50,103 bases of DNA from Croceicoccus mobilis. Its GTDB lineage: Bacteria; Pseudomonadota; Alphaproteobacteria; Sphingomonadales; Sphingomonadaceae. The stretch is from assembly GCF_001661965.1 (NCBI RefSeq), contig NZ_LYWZ01000010.1, positions 1-50,103 on the forward strand, written 5' to 3'. Below the pieces are notes generated by a model. The model was not told the DNA's origin. It saw nothing but the letters and a program-made list of their open reading frames with translations, and did not search any database. A program made the translations under genes and the position numbers. Below are positions 43,037-50,103 of the stretch, one piece after another. How positions within the stretch are numbered: the stretch's first letter is position 1; every line of letters starts with the position of its first letter.

Positions 43037-44286
43037 TGGGCGCCAAGCCAGATCAACTGCGCCGCCAGGCGACCGCGATCTTCCTGGGCTTGGATCAAGG
43101 CTTCTCGGATTGCATCGCGGGCTTCGGCCGCAGCCAGAACCTCGATCAGCGGGAACCTGCCGTTGCGATACCCAATCCGGACGAGGCGCAAGGCTTCTTC
43201 CGCTTGAGGCAGGGAGGTTTGGGACAGAGTCTCTACACGAGCCTCGGCGGCGAGAAAGCGGCCGCGCGCCTGGGTTACTTCGAGTTCGAAATCCGCGCGG
43301 GCGACAGCCTCGCGTGCGGAGGCCGCGCGGAAGCGGGCCTCGGCAGCGGCGATGTTACCCTGATTGCGATTGCGGAAAGGAAGGGGAATCGAGACGCCCA
43401 CTAGGAAGGCCTGATCCCTGCTTTCCTCGAACCGCCTGACACCGGCGGAGATGGCCGGATCGGGAACACCCAAAGAGCGCTCCCTGTCGATCGCAGCGTC
43501 CGCCGCCTCGCGTTCGGCACGCGCGACTTGGAGACGCAAAGCAGAAGGCGATGCAAGAAGCATCGCAGGAGGTTCGATCCCGGGAAACGCCGATGGCACG
43601 TCCGGGGGAGGGGACGTTTCACCCCAGAGCGCCACCAACGCGCTCCGCGCCGCTATCTCTGAAGCTCGCGCGGCTTCAAACTCCGCCTCGGCTTCAGCAA
43701 GGGCCGCTTCTGCACGAAGCGAGCGCAGCGGCGGCTCGCGGCCAACTTCGACAAGCAGGCCAGCTATACGCGCGAGTTCGCGATTGCGTTCGACTACGTC
43801 GCGGGCAAGTTCCAGTCGCGCAGCTGAAGCGACCGCCTCGATGTAGCGTTCGCGCACCATGCGACTCAGCTCAGCGACCGACAATTCTCCAGAAAGCATT
43901 GCCACGCGCGCCTCGGCCTCGGCCGAGCGAATGCGTGCGCCCCGCTTGCCGCCTAGCTCGAGGCGCTGACTCAAAGACAGCGTATATTCGGTTGCTTGCA
44001 GCCCTGAAAAGGCACCGCTTCCTGCGATGTTCTCCGCTTCAAAGGCAAGCTCAGGATTTGGCCGAAGCCGTGCCTGATCGATAAGCGCGCGTGCCGCGTC
44101 CGTTTCGGCCTGCGGCCCGATCAAACGCGGATTGTCTGATTGCACCTGCGCGCTTTCGTCCACACCCGCACGCGCGAGAGCTTCGTCGAGCGTCAACACC
44201 GCGCGTTCTTGTGCACGCACCGCACCGGGCAGTACTGCGAGGCTCAGCCCTGCAAAAAGGGCGCCTCGCCAAATAATGGCAAACAT
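43033..44286 (-). CDS. czcC: RND outer-membrane channel, CzcC/TolC family
   Basis: This 417-residue outer-membrane factor has a signal peptide (to about residue 25) and two OEP repeats with long alpha helices. Family patterns include ARALIDQARLRPNPELAFEAENI and PLPFRNRNQGNIAAAEARF. It forms the exit duct for CzcAB. AGAGGA precedes the ATG. It lies 64 bp after the Cys/His-rich gene. Confidence 0.94.
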   Translation of the reverse strand: MFAIIWRGALFAGLSLAVLPGAVRAQERAVLTLDEALARAGVDESAQVQSDNPRLIGPQAETDAARALIDQARLRPNPELAFEAENIAGSGAFSGLQATEYTLSLSQRLELGGKRGARIRSAEAEARVAMLSGELSVAELSRMVRERYIEAVASAARLELARDVVERNRELARIAGLLVEVGREPPLRSLRAEAALAEAEAEFEAARASEIAARSALVALWGETSPPPDVPSAFPGIEPPAMLLASPSALRLQVARAEREAADAAIDRERSLGVPDPAISAGVRRFEESRDQAFLVGVSIPLPFRNRNQGNIAAAEARFRAASAREAVARADFELEVTQARGRFLAAEARVETLSQTSLPQAEEALRLVRIGYRNGRFPLIEVLAAAEARDAIREALIQAQEDRGRLAAQLIWLGAQ

Positions 44287-44350
44287 GAATTGATTTTTCC
44301 TCTACTGACATGCCGAATGCGCGCCGACATTGCGGCGGCAATACTGGACG

Positions 44351-44695
44351 TCAGATTCGAGGAGGGGGCGTCAAAATCGCTTGCTGGACTGCAGTCAGGC
44401 CGACGGGTTCGAAGAAATGCTGTGCACCGGATGAACGCTCACCGGCCCCGATATCCGCATTGCCTGCAAATTGGACTCCATGATGGCAATGGCCGTGGGC
44501 GCAGATGCCATGCTGCTCATTCGGGCTGTCCGGCAAGTCTTGACCAGTCTCGCTACTTGCAGCTTCGACACTTGTAAGTTCGCCAATTTCAGGCCCGCAT
44601 ACCGCCGCGTCCACGCTTACGCTGAACACCAGGCCGAAGAGAATCAGCATGGCGAAAAACGGCTTCAAGGCAAGAAGGGGCATACGGAGGGTCAT
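44351..44695 (-). CDS. Secreted Cys/His-rich small protein
   Basis: This 114-residue protein has an N-terminal hydrophobic signal or anchor (about 8-30). A segment around residues 60-75 (EQHGICAHGHCHHG) holds two Cys and five His, which suggests metal binding in the periplasm. Similar small proteins often lead czc operons (CzcI/CzcN-like positions). Its start overlaps the upstream small gene by four bases. Confidence 0.75.
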   Translation of the reverse strand: MTLRMPLLALKPFFAMLILFGLVFSVSVDAAVCGPEIGELTSVEAASSETGQDLPDSPNEQHGICAHGHCHHGVQFAGNADIGAGERSSGAQHFFEPVGLTAVQQAILTPPPRI

Positions 44696-44880
44696 GACAC
44701 TTTGGCCCCGCTAGCAGGACCAATCACATGGCACAAGTCGATATTCTCTTCGAATTCCGAAGCCGTCGCGCAGCTCAATGCATAAGAACGAACAAATGCG
44801 CTATTCATGTACCGACCTGGGTCGACACAAACGCCGTAATAGAAAGATATAATATCACACTGCATCGCGTGACCGGTCAT
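44692..44880 (-). CDS. Small hypothetical protein between FTR1 and Cys/His genes
   Basis: This possible 62-residue protein (from ATG 44880; an alternative ATG lies at 44865) contains four Cys and two His. Its stop overlaps the next start by four bases and its start overlaps the FTR1 gene end, which supports translation in the operon. I recognise no family, and it could be chance. Confidence 0.45.
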   Translation of the reverse strand: MTGHAMQCDIISFYYGVCVDPGRYMNSAFVRSYALSCATASEFEENIDLCHVIGPASGAKVS

Positions 44881-46786
44881 TGTTTGATGCTCGGGTGTGA
44901 TTAATCCAGAAACCAAGTAAAAGTACGGATGCCATTGCAAGTTGAGCGCCAATCACTTGGAACGTCGGATAAACTCCAAGCATACTTAGTCGCGGACCGC
45001 CGGCTATCGGCGCAATTCCGATCACACCCGCTTCCTGCAAGCCCGCGATCCCTTTGCCAATCAGGACAATCGCAAGCAGGGCGATGAGCACCGAACTGTA
45101 GGCAAAGAACTTTCCGATCGGCAGCGTCCGGCTGTAGCGCAGCAGCAGCCAGGCGATGACGACAAGGAGCAAACCGGCCGTGGCAGCGCCCGCCAGCAGA
45201 TAGCCCGTACTTCCCTGAGCGGACAGCGCAGCGTAAAAGAGGATGGTTTCGAAGACCTCTCTATAGACGACAAGGAATACGATCCCGAACAGGAACCAGA
45301 GCGATCCGCGCGAAAGCGCCTTGCCAAGCTTGTCGCGGATATAGCGCTGCCAATTGTCTGCCTGTGATTTTCCGTGCATCCAGACGCCAACCGACAGAAG
45401 GACCAGCGCTGCAATCAGCGAACCGAATGCCTCGATCGATTCCCGGCCGGCACCGCTGATGTCGAGAAGATAGGTCGCCGCAAGCCAAGTAAGCGCGCCT
45501 GCCACCAGCGCACCGGTCCACCCGCCATGAACAAATCGCAATGCCCGATCCTGTCCCGCCTTCCTCACGAAAGCGATCATGGCGATCACGATCAGCAATG
45601 CCTCCAGACCCTCGCGGAGGAGGATCGCGAAAGATGCCACGAAGGTTGACCAGCCCGTCGCAGATTCCGGCGCAAGGACATTTTCAGCCTGTACGAGCAA
45701 ACCCTCGATGGCCCGGATCCGTTCGCTTATCGCAGAGGTCGGCAGATCTGCGTCGATGGCTGCACGCAAGTCCATCATCCCGCTCTCGATACGCACCAGA
45801 AGATCCGGATTGCGTGTCGCCAATATCGGTTCGACGGGTTCGAACCCGTCCAAATATGCCGACAGTGCGAGCTCCTTGGCCCGGGAAATATTCCCGTTCG
45901 CGTGGGCGCGTTCAGCTTCTGCGAGCCGGGTACGTGTGATGCCAAGAGGCCCCGCTGCATCGGCGATCGCCGACGGGTTGGCCCGAAGATAGGCCATGAG
46001 CGCGTCCGCGCGCACTTGCCCGATCTCTCCTGCCAGTTCGTCCGGCGTGATCTTCGTGAGAGCGGCAAGATCGGGAAAGCGTTTGCGTAGTTCGGAATCT
46101 GACTTCCATAGACGCGCCCCTTCGTCGACCGCCTCAAAGGCGACGGATCCCGAATAGAAGGCCAGGGCCCAACGATCGTCGGAGGAGAGCTGCGAGAAAC
46201 CGGGCATGGCGGTGCCATCGATCCCTTGGTCGATAACCTGATAGAGACCCATAATGCTGCGCTGACGCGCGCGATCGACGTCGGTAAATGCGATCGGCGG
46301 TGGATCAAGGCCCGCAGACGCCGGCCCGCGACCGTTTCCTGACACCCCGTGGCAACTGGCACAAGTCTCCTGGTACAGCAGTCTTCCGCGCTCAAGATCG
46401 GGCGCCCTCGAAGGCGAGAGCGTGATCGGATAGATGGCTAGGAGATCCGCAGCGAGCTTTCTGGCTGCCGTGGCAACTTGATCAACGGGGGCCATCGAGA
46501 GGATATCGGCTTCAAGTTGCTTCGCGTTTGCCTCTAGCCGAACGCGACCGGGGCGTTCAGGCAATTCCGCAATACCCGATCGTACCGTACCGGCGAATTC
46601 GACCATTTCCTCATATTCGACTTCGTTGACGACTTCGCCGTCCTCGACGGCAGCTGCATAATCTACCGCCATGTAATCGAGCAGGCGCCAGATCGTGTTG
46701 GGTTCTGCCGCCAACGCTTGCGCGCTGCCGAACGACAACAGAAGGGCCAGGCAAATGCCGGACAGGCGCGCCAAATATTTCATCAT
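44855..46786 (-). CDS. Cytochrome c-FTR1 iron/metal permease fusion
   Basis: This 643-residue protein has a signal peptide (to about residue 27). A periplasmic helical region and a cytochrome c domain follow, with CASCH (142-146) and axial Met in GTAMPGF (M194). A C-terminal FTR1 permease of about seven helices has REGLE (391-395) and REVFE (509-513). FTR1 proteins take up Fe through the paired RExxE motifs, coupled to iron oxidation. The heme domain probably supplies redox chemistry. It overlaps the short CDF gene in ATGA. Confidence 0.9.
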   Translation of the reverse strand: MMKYLARLSGICLALLLSFGSAQALAAEPNTIWRLLDYMAVDYAAAVEDGEVVNEVEYEEMVEFAGTVRSGIAELPERPGRVRLEANAKQLEADILSMAPVDQVATAARKLAADLLAIYPITLSPSRAPDLERGRLLYQETCASCHGVSGNGRGPASAGLDPPPIAFTDVDRARQRSIMGLYQVIDQGIDGTAMPGFSQLSSDDRWALAFYSGSVAFEAVDEGARLWKSDSELRKRFPDLAALTKITPDELAGEIGQVRADALMAYLRANPSAIADAAGPLGITRTRLAEAERAHANGNISRAKELALSAYLDGFEPVEPILATRNPDLLVRIESGMMDLRAAIDADLPTSAISERIRAIEGLLVQAENVLAPESATGWSTFVASFAILLREGLEALLIVIAMIAFVRKAGQDRALRFVHGGWTGALVAGALTWLAATYLLDISGAGRESIEAFGSLIAALVLLSVGVWMHGKSQADNWQRYIRDKLGKALSRGSLWFLFGIVFLVVYREVFETILFYAALSAQGSTGYLLAGAATAGLLLVVIAWLLLRYSRTLPIGKFFAYSSVLIALLAIVLIGKGIAGLQEAGVIGIAPIAGGPRLSMLGVYPTFQVIGAQLAMASVLLLGFWINHTRASNNDRSRDAV

Positions 46787-47424
46787 GCAATCTGCTGCGT
46801 TTTCATATCGCTGCGCGCATGGCGGATAATTTCGAGAGCCGAATGGAGGAACAAAAACGCAATCGCAGCGGCCACGATGATATCAGGCCATGCGCTTCCC
46901 AACCAATAAACCAAACCGGCTGCGACGATGACCGCGACATTGGCCAGGGCATCGTTGCGTGAAAATAGCCATATCGCGCGCGCTTGAGCATCGCCTCCTT
47001 TGCGAAAGCGAGCGAGCACAAAAACGGCGGCAAGGTTGATAAGCAGGGCGACAAAACCCACCCAGCCCATGATGCCGGCTTCCGGCTGCACCATATCGAA
47101 CATGCGCCAGATCGCCGCGCCGATCACACTCACACCAAGCGCCGCCAGAAACAAACCTTGCGCGAGCGCCACCCGAGCACGCGTCGATGCCGTCCATCCG
47201 AGCGCAAGCAGTCCGATGAAGGTGATCGAGCCATCGCCAAGGAAATCCAGCGCGTCGGCTTTGAGCGCCTGGCTCGCGGCTAAAAACCCGGCGGCCAGCT
47301 CGATCATGCCGAAACCGACATTGAGGATAATCACGATCCAAAGCGCGCGGCGGTATTGCGGATCGTCAACCGCCCTCTCGGGGTCGCCGGTGCAACCACA
47401 GTCTTCCGAATCATCTAAACTCAT
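46783..47424 (-). CDS. Short CDF-type cation transporter, first gene of the metal operon
   Basis: This 213-residue CDF-like protein has about six membrane helices and no C-terminal cytoplasmic domain. The N-terminus has CGC (SEDCGCTGDP). TM2 reads KADALDFLGDGSITF (DxxxD) and TM5 reads SRNDALANVAVIVAA, which differ from the HxxxD sites of CzcD. It is divergent from MerR 2 across 138 bp with a MerR-type operator, so it is likely the first metal-induced gene. Confidence 0.85.
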   Translation of the reverse strand: MSLDDSEDCGCTGDPERAVDDPQYRRALWIVIILNVGFGMIELAAGFLAASQALKADALDFLGDGSITFIGLLALGWTASTRARVALAQGLFLAALGVSVIGAAIWRMFDMVQPEAGIMGWVGFVALLINLAAVFVLARFRKGGDAQARAIWLFSRNDALANVAVIVAAGLVYWLGSAWPDIIVAAAIAFLFLHSALEIIRHARSDMKTQQIA

Positions 47425-47433
47425 GATTTTTGA

Positions 47434-47464
47434 GCTTTACAATCTCCAGTTACTGGAGGATCAA
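47434..47464 (-). promoter_or_regulatory. MerR-type promoter/operator for the metal operon
   Basis: Read on the minus strand, -35 TTGATC (47464-47459) is followed by the dyad CTCCAGT-A-ACTGGAG (47458-47444) and a -10 near TAAAGC (47439-47434) with a 19-bp spacer. TGTAAA with a 17-bp spacer is the alternative. The promoter drives the short CDF gene and those behind it. Confidence 0.75.
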
Positions 47465-47466
47465 GG

Positions 47467-47493
47467 ACTTTCTGCGCACCTTTCGCAGAAAGT
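47467..47493. repeat. 10-bp inverted repeat in the merR 2 leader
   Basis: ACTTTCTGCG (47467-47476) and CGCAGAAAGT (47484-47493) are perfect complements around a 7-bp loop. The repeat lies between the MerR operator and the merR 2 start. It may be a second operator or a leader hairpin. Confidence 0.55.
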
Positions 47494-47562
47494 CTGACGG
47501 CCGATGTGCGATTGCGTCGCGGAGACACACACCCTGCGATGGCCATCATCGAGGATTAAAGA

Positions 47563-47958
47563 ATGCAGATAGGAAAAATTGCCCGCGCGACCGGGACCAA
47601 AGTCAACACCGTTCGCTATTATGAAGAGATCGGTCTTCTGAAGCCCGCTCCGCGCTCCCAGTCGGGACGAAGGATTTACGCAGACGCCGATGTCGAACGG
47701 CTCGCATTCATCCGGCGGGCTCGGGGTTTGGGCTTTTCGGTGTCCGAAGTTCGCTCGCTGCTCGAAGTGTCGGACGCACCAAACCGGGATTGCAAGGACG
47801 CTGCGACTTTGGCACGAAATCATTTGCGCCGGGTGGAAGAGCAGATCGAACAGCTGCAGGCGATGAGACAGGAACTGATCGGCCTGGCACGGGCCTGCGA
47901 TGGGGGCACTGCCACCGACTGCGGCATCATCGGCGGGCTTGCTAGAAAATCCGCCTGA
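47563..47958 (+). CDS. MerR-family metal-responsive regulator 2 (CadR/PbrR-like)
   Basis: This 131-residue regulator starts MQIGKIARATGTKVNTVRYYEEIGLL. It has cysteines at C77 (RDCKDA), C112 and C120 (RACDGGTATDCGII), the same positions as regulator 1. The pattern matches CadR-type sensors. It is divergent from the metal operon and likely represses and activates it through the dyad at 47444-47458. It converges with lspA, whose end lies 26 bp away. Confidence 0.92.
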   Translation: MQIGKIARATGTKVNTVRYYEEIGLLKPAPRSQSGRRIYADADVERLAFIRRARGLGFSVSEVRSLLEVSDAPNRDCKDAATLARNHLRRVEEQIEQLQAMRQELIGLARACDGGTATDCGIIGGLARKSA

Positions 47959-47984
47959 AGATTGCCTTGGCAAAAGCGCAGAAT

Positions 47985-48476
47985 CTACACTTTCGGCGCG
48001 GTGCCATCGTCGCGCTGCGTTTCTCCGGACCACCAGGTAACGAGAAACAATGCCACTCCAAGGACTATTCCGACATCCGCGAGATTGAACGCCGGCCAGT
48101 GATAGCCGCCGACATAGAAGTCGAGAAAATCGGTGACCGCTCCGTCCGCCAGTCGGTCGGCAACGTTACCCAATGCACCGCCAATGATCGAACCTATCGC
48201 GGCGGATTCGAGGCGTACGGTACTGCGCCAGAGCCATCTGGCCAGAACGCCCACGACAAGAAGCGCGAACCCGGACAGCAAATAGGGCGCGATTGGATTG
48301 CCGGAACTCAGGAGGCCGAATGTAACACCGCGATTATATCCGAGCACCAGATTGAAGAATGGAAAAACATCTATCACGCGGGCAGGGTCCATGACCACAT
48401 TCACAATAAGCCATTTTGAAATGAGATCGCTCGCGAAGACTGCGACGGCGATCGAAAGACCAAGACTTCGGTACAT
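47985..48476 (-). CDS. lspA: Lipoprotein signal peptidase LspA (PbrC-like)
   Basis: This 163-residue inner-membrane aspartyl peptidase cuts lipoprotein signal peptides. It has about four helices and the conserved segments SKWLIV, NRGVTFGLL, GNVADRLADGAVTDFLDFY and WPAFNLADVGI, which carry both catalytic Asp. The ATG at 48476 follows AAGGA, and a frame to 48551 is not needed. Extra lspA copies occur in pbr-type lead resistance operons, fitting the adjacent CadR/PbrR-like gene. Confidence 0.92.
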   Translation of the reverse strand: MYRSLGLSIAVAVFASDLISKWLIVNVVMDPARVIDVFPFFNLVLGYNRGVTFGLLSSGNPIAPYLLSGFALLVVGVLARWLWRSTVRLESAAIGSIIGGALGNVADRLADGAVTDFLDFYVGGYHWPAFNLADVGIVLGVALFLVTWWSGETQRDDGTAPKV

Positions 48477-48785
48477 ATTGGTTCCTTGGATGATCGGCAG
48501 ATATCTCTGATTCTCTGGACGATAGAAATCAGGTCTGGGCCCGGTACTCATCGATCATGTCAATGCAGAGAGGTCAACTGTCCCGCCGATCACTGGCCCA
48601 GCCATTCAGGCATCCGAATGTCATCGGCACGTGATCCCAGCGCGGGAAAATATCTGTCTCCGCCATGCCTTGATGGGCAAGCAAAACATTTTCGCCGATG
48701 TCGCAAATTGCACCGGTTTCGCGTGGGGGCACACGAGGTGGATCGCGGACTCATACTGCGGCGGTGGGAATGTCAAGAAACGGAG
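48477..48785. other. Gene-free stretch between lspA and IS3
   Basis: This 309-bp region should contain the lspA promoter. Small frames here have no family match or good ribosome site, and I see no RNA gene or repeat. It may be the remnant of a sequence interrupted by the IS3 insertion. Confidence 0.5.
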
Positions 48786-48811
48786 TGAAGCGTCCCGGAT
48801 TTTCCGGAGGC
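48786..48811. repeat. IS3 terminal inverted repeat, orfB end
   Basis: This 26-bp end matches the other end (50078-50103) except at position 14 (A here, G there). Confidence 0.85.
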
Positions 48812-48824
48812 AGTTTCAATTGAG

Positions 48825-49733
48825 TCATGCGACCATATCGAGGTTCCCTCTAGCTGCATAGTAATTGGCTTCGGCCTCAGCGGGTGGGATGTGCCCGATG
48901 GGGCCGAACAGACGCTGGTTGTTGAACCAATCGACCCAGCGTAGCGTTGCCATTTCCACGGCCGACACGCTTGGCCATGATCGCTGCCGCCAGATCACTT
49001 CCGCCTTGTAGAGGCCGTTGATCGTCTCGGCCAAAGCGTTGTCGTAACTGTCGCCAACGCTGCCAACGGACGGGACGAGGTTGGCCTCTGCCAAGCGCTG
49101 GGTGTAGTTCATGGCCAGATATTGGACGCCCCTGTCGCTGTGATGGATCAGGCCGTCATCAGGGCCAGGCCTGCGCGCATGGATCGCCTGTTCCAGAGCA
49201 TCGAGCACGAAGCCGGCGGTCGCCGACGTGCTGACCTTCCAGCCCACGATCCGGCGGGCATAGGCATCGATCACAAATGCCACGTAGACGAACCCGGCCC
49301 AGGTGTGGACATAGGTAAAGTCGACCACCCACAAAGCGTTCGGCCGGCTGACGCGGAACTCGCGGTTGACCTTGTCGAGCGGGCACGGCGCCTTGGGGTT
49401 GCTGACGGTCGTGACCGTCGTCTTGCCTCGTCGCACGCCTGCCAGCGACATGGTGCGCATCAACCGTTCCACGGTGCACTTGGCCACAGCGATGCCCTCG
49501 CGGCGTAACTGGTGCCAGACCTTGCGGGAACCGTAGAGGCCAAAGTTGTTGTCATGGACACGCCTGATCTCTTCCTTGATCTCATCATCGCGCCGGGCAC
49601 GGGCCGGACGCCTGGTAGGATCTGCAAGCCGGGCAGCATGCTCGTGGTAGGAGGACGGGGCGATCGCCAGTTCACGGCAGATCGGCTCGATACCCAGTTC
49701 CTCACGGTGCGTGTCGATAAACGACATCACCAT
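48825..49733 (-). CDS. IS3-family transposase OrfB (DDE integrase domain)
   Basis: This 302-residue catalytic subunit has an HTH_21 segment (about 40-100, [14 protein letters not shown]) and a retroviral-type integrase core. Acidic residues occur in [16 protein letters not shown] and [11 protein letters not shown], and the family C-terminus [16 protein letters not shown] follows. It is intact, so the element is probably functional. Confidence 0.94.
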   Translation of the reverse strand: MVMSFIDTHREELGIEPICRELAIAPSSYHEHAARLADPTRRPARARRDDEIKEEIRRVHDNNFGLYGSRKVWHQLRREGIAVAKCTVERLMRTMSLAGVRRGKTTVTTVSNPKAPCPLDKVNREFRVSRPNALWVVDFTYVHTWAGFVYVAFVIDAYARRIVGWKVSTSATAGFVLDALEQAIHARRPGPDDGLIHHSDRGVQYLAMNYTQRLAEANLVPSVGSVGDSYDNALAETINGLYKAEVIWRQRSWPSVSAVEMATLRWVDWFNNQRLFGPIGHIPPAEAEANYYAARGNLDMVA

Positions 49734-50053
49734 TTGCCGTGGCGGTCGAGCTCCGCCTGAGCAAAATATGCGGATGCCTTGCGGAGTATCTCGTTGGCCC
49801 GGCGCAACTCCTTCACTTCGCGTTCCAGCGCCTTGACCCGGTCCCGGTCGCTGGCGGCCTGCGCCGCTGGTCCCGCTCGTCGGCTCGCCTCCTCACGGCA
49901 CCAGCGGCGCAGCGTCTCGGTCGTGCAGCCAACCTTCCCGGCAATCGAAGACAACGCTGCCCATTCCGACGGGTAATCCCCCCGGTGCTCATCCACCATT
50001 CGCACCGCGCGGTCACGAAACTCTGGCGAAAACTTGTTCCTTGTAGCGCTCAT
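49727..50053 (-). CDS. IS3-family transposase OrfA
   Basis: This 108-residue protein has an N-terminal HTH ([44 protein letters not shown]) and a leucine-zipper-like helix ([25 protein letters not shown]). It binds the IS ends. Its stop overlaps the first orfB ATG region (AAATGGTGATG), so OrfAB may form by frameshifting and OrfB by coupled re-initiation. I see no clear slippery heptamer. Confidence 0.93.
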   Translation of the reverse strand: MSATRNKFSPEFRDRAVRMVDEHRGDYPSEWAALSSIAGKVGCTTETLRRWCREEASRRAGPAAQAASDRDRVKALEREVKELRRANEILRKASAYFAQAELDRHGKW

Positions 50054-50077
50054 TCTGGCTCCTTCTCACAAATAGGA

Positions 50078-50103
50078 GCCTCCGGAAAACCCGGGACGCT
50101 TCA
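50078..50103. repeat. IS3 terminal inverted repeat, orfA end
   Basis: Read on the minus strand this end starts TGAAGCGTCCCGGG and pairs with 48786-48811. It precedes orfA by 24 bp. Confidence 0.85.

Larger units (their letters stand above)
48786..50103 (-). mobile_element. IS3-family insertion sequence, complete (1318 bp)
   Basis: Terminal inverted repeats of 26 bp with one mismatch begin TGAAGCGTCCCGG at 48786 and, on the minus strand, at 50103. Inside are the usual overlapping orfA and orfB. The window ends on the last base of the element. The flank beyond is unseen, so a target duplication cannot be checked. Confidence 0.93.

Noticed and set aside
48631-48861. 76-residue frame between lspA and IS3
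   Set aside because: It crosses the IS3 end, has no ribosome site or recognisable domain, and is probably chance.
1-50103. CRISPR arrays, rRNA or tRNA genes
   Set aside because: No regularly spaced direct repeats with unique spacers, and no recognisable tRNA or rRNA sequence, were seen.

Overview
The window looks like part of a mobile element (conjugative plasmid or ICE) from an alphaproteobacterium, probably of the order Sphingomonadales. The reasons are high GC, tightly overlapping genes, a sphingomonad-like F-type transfer operon, TonB-receptor and Czc-type metal genes, and exact copies of the alphaproteobacterial SOS box GTTC-N7-GTTC. The host assignment is inference. The window starts exactly at the outer end of an IS21-family element (1-2501) and ends exactly at the outer end of an IS3-family element (48786-50103), so it is a segment between two repeated sequences. 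No relaxase, coupling protein, replication gene, integrase or tRNA was seen.

Left region (2.5-8 kb): a minus-strand operon encodes a DUF2188 protein, a metallo-beta-lactamase-fold hydrolase, a three-part E2-E1-JAB ubiquitin-like conjugation/deconjugation protein, and a patatin-like phospholipase. IS21 truncates the patatin gene after about codon 170. Divergent from the operon lies an XRE repressor plus ImmA/IrrE-type metallopeptidase pair resembling the CapH/CapP switch of CBASS. No CD-NTase or ubiquitin-like protein is visible. This looks like a regulated, CBASS-related or Bil-like anti-phage system, damaged at its effector.

Control and transfer region (8-28.2 kb): an autocleavable S24 (LexA/SetR-like) repressor is divergent from a small HTH gene. 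Next comes a complete F-type T4SS operon on the minus strand, in order traA-L-E-K-B-dsbC-traV-C-(membrane protein)-trbI-S26 peptidase-traW-U-trbC-traN-F-H-G. Divergent from traA are an HTH gene and an AlpA-type gene. The S24 promoter region, the traA promoter region and the HTH/AlpA promoter region share two motifs: GTTC-N7-GTTC arrays and TTTCCTAC/GTAGGAA elements. Together they suggest DNA-damage-controlled conjugation, similar in logic to SXT/R391.

Metal region (28.2-48.5 kb): a heavy-metal resistance island lies between two CadR/PbrR-type MerR regulators, each with a recognisable operator. MerR 1 faces a DUF3703 protein and a methyltransferase. MerR 2 faces a long minus-strand series: short CDF, cytochrome c-FTR1 fusion, two small Cys/His-containing proteins, CzcC, CzcB, CzcA, a secreted protein, a P1B-4 ATPase (SPC and HEGST motifs), a short CDF, a membrane protein and a CzcD-like CDF. 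A TonB-dependent receptor (behind a perfect 18-bp inverted repeat) and a 1-Cys peroxiredoxin follow. An extra lspA lies beside MerR 2, as in pbr-type lead operons. These genes would take in or sense, export across both membranes and bind divalent metals such as Zn, Cd, Co or Pb.
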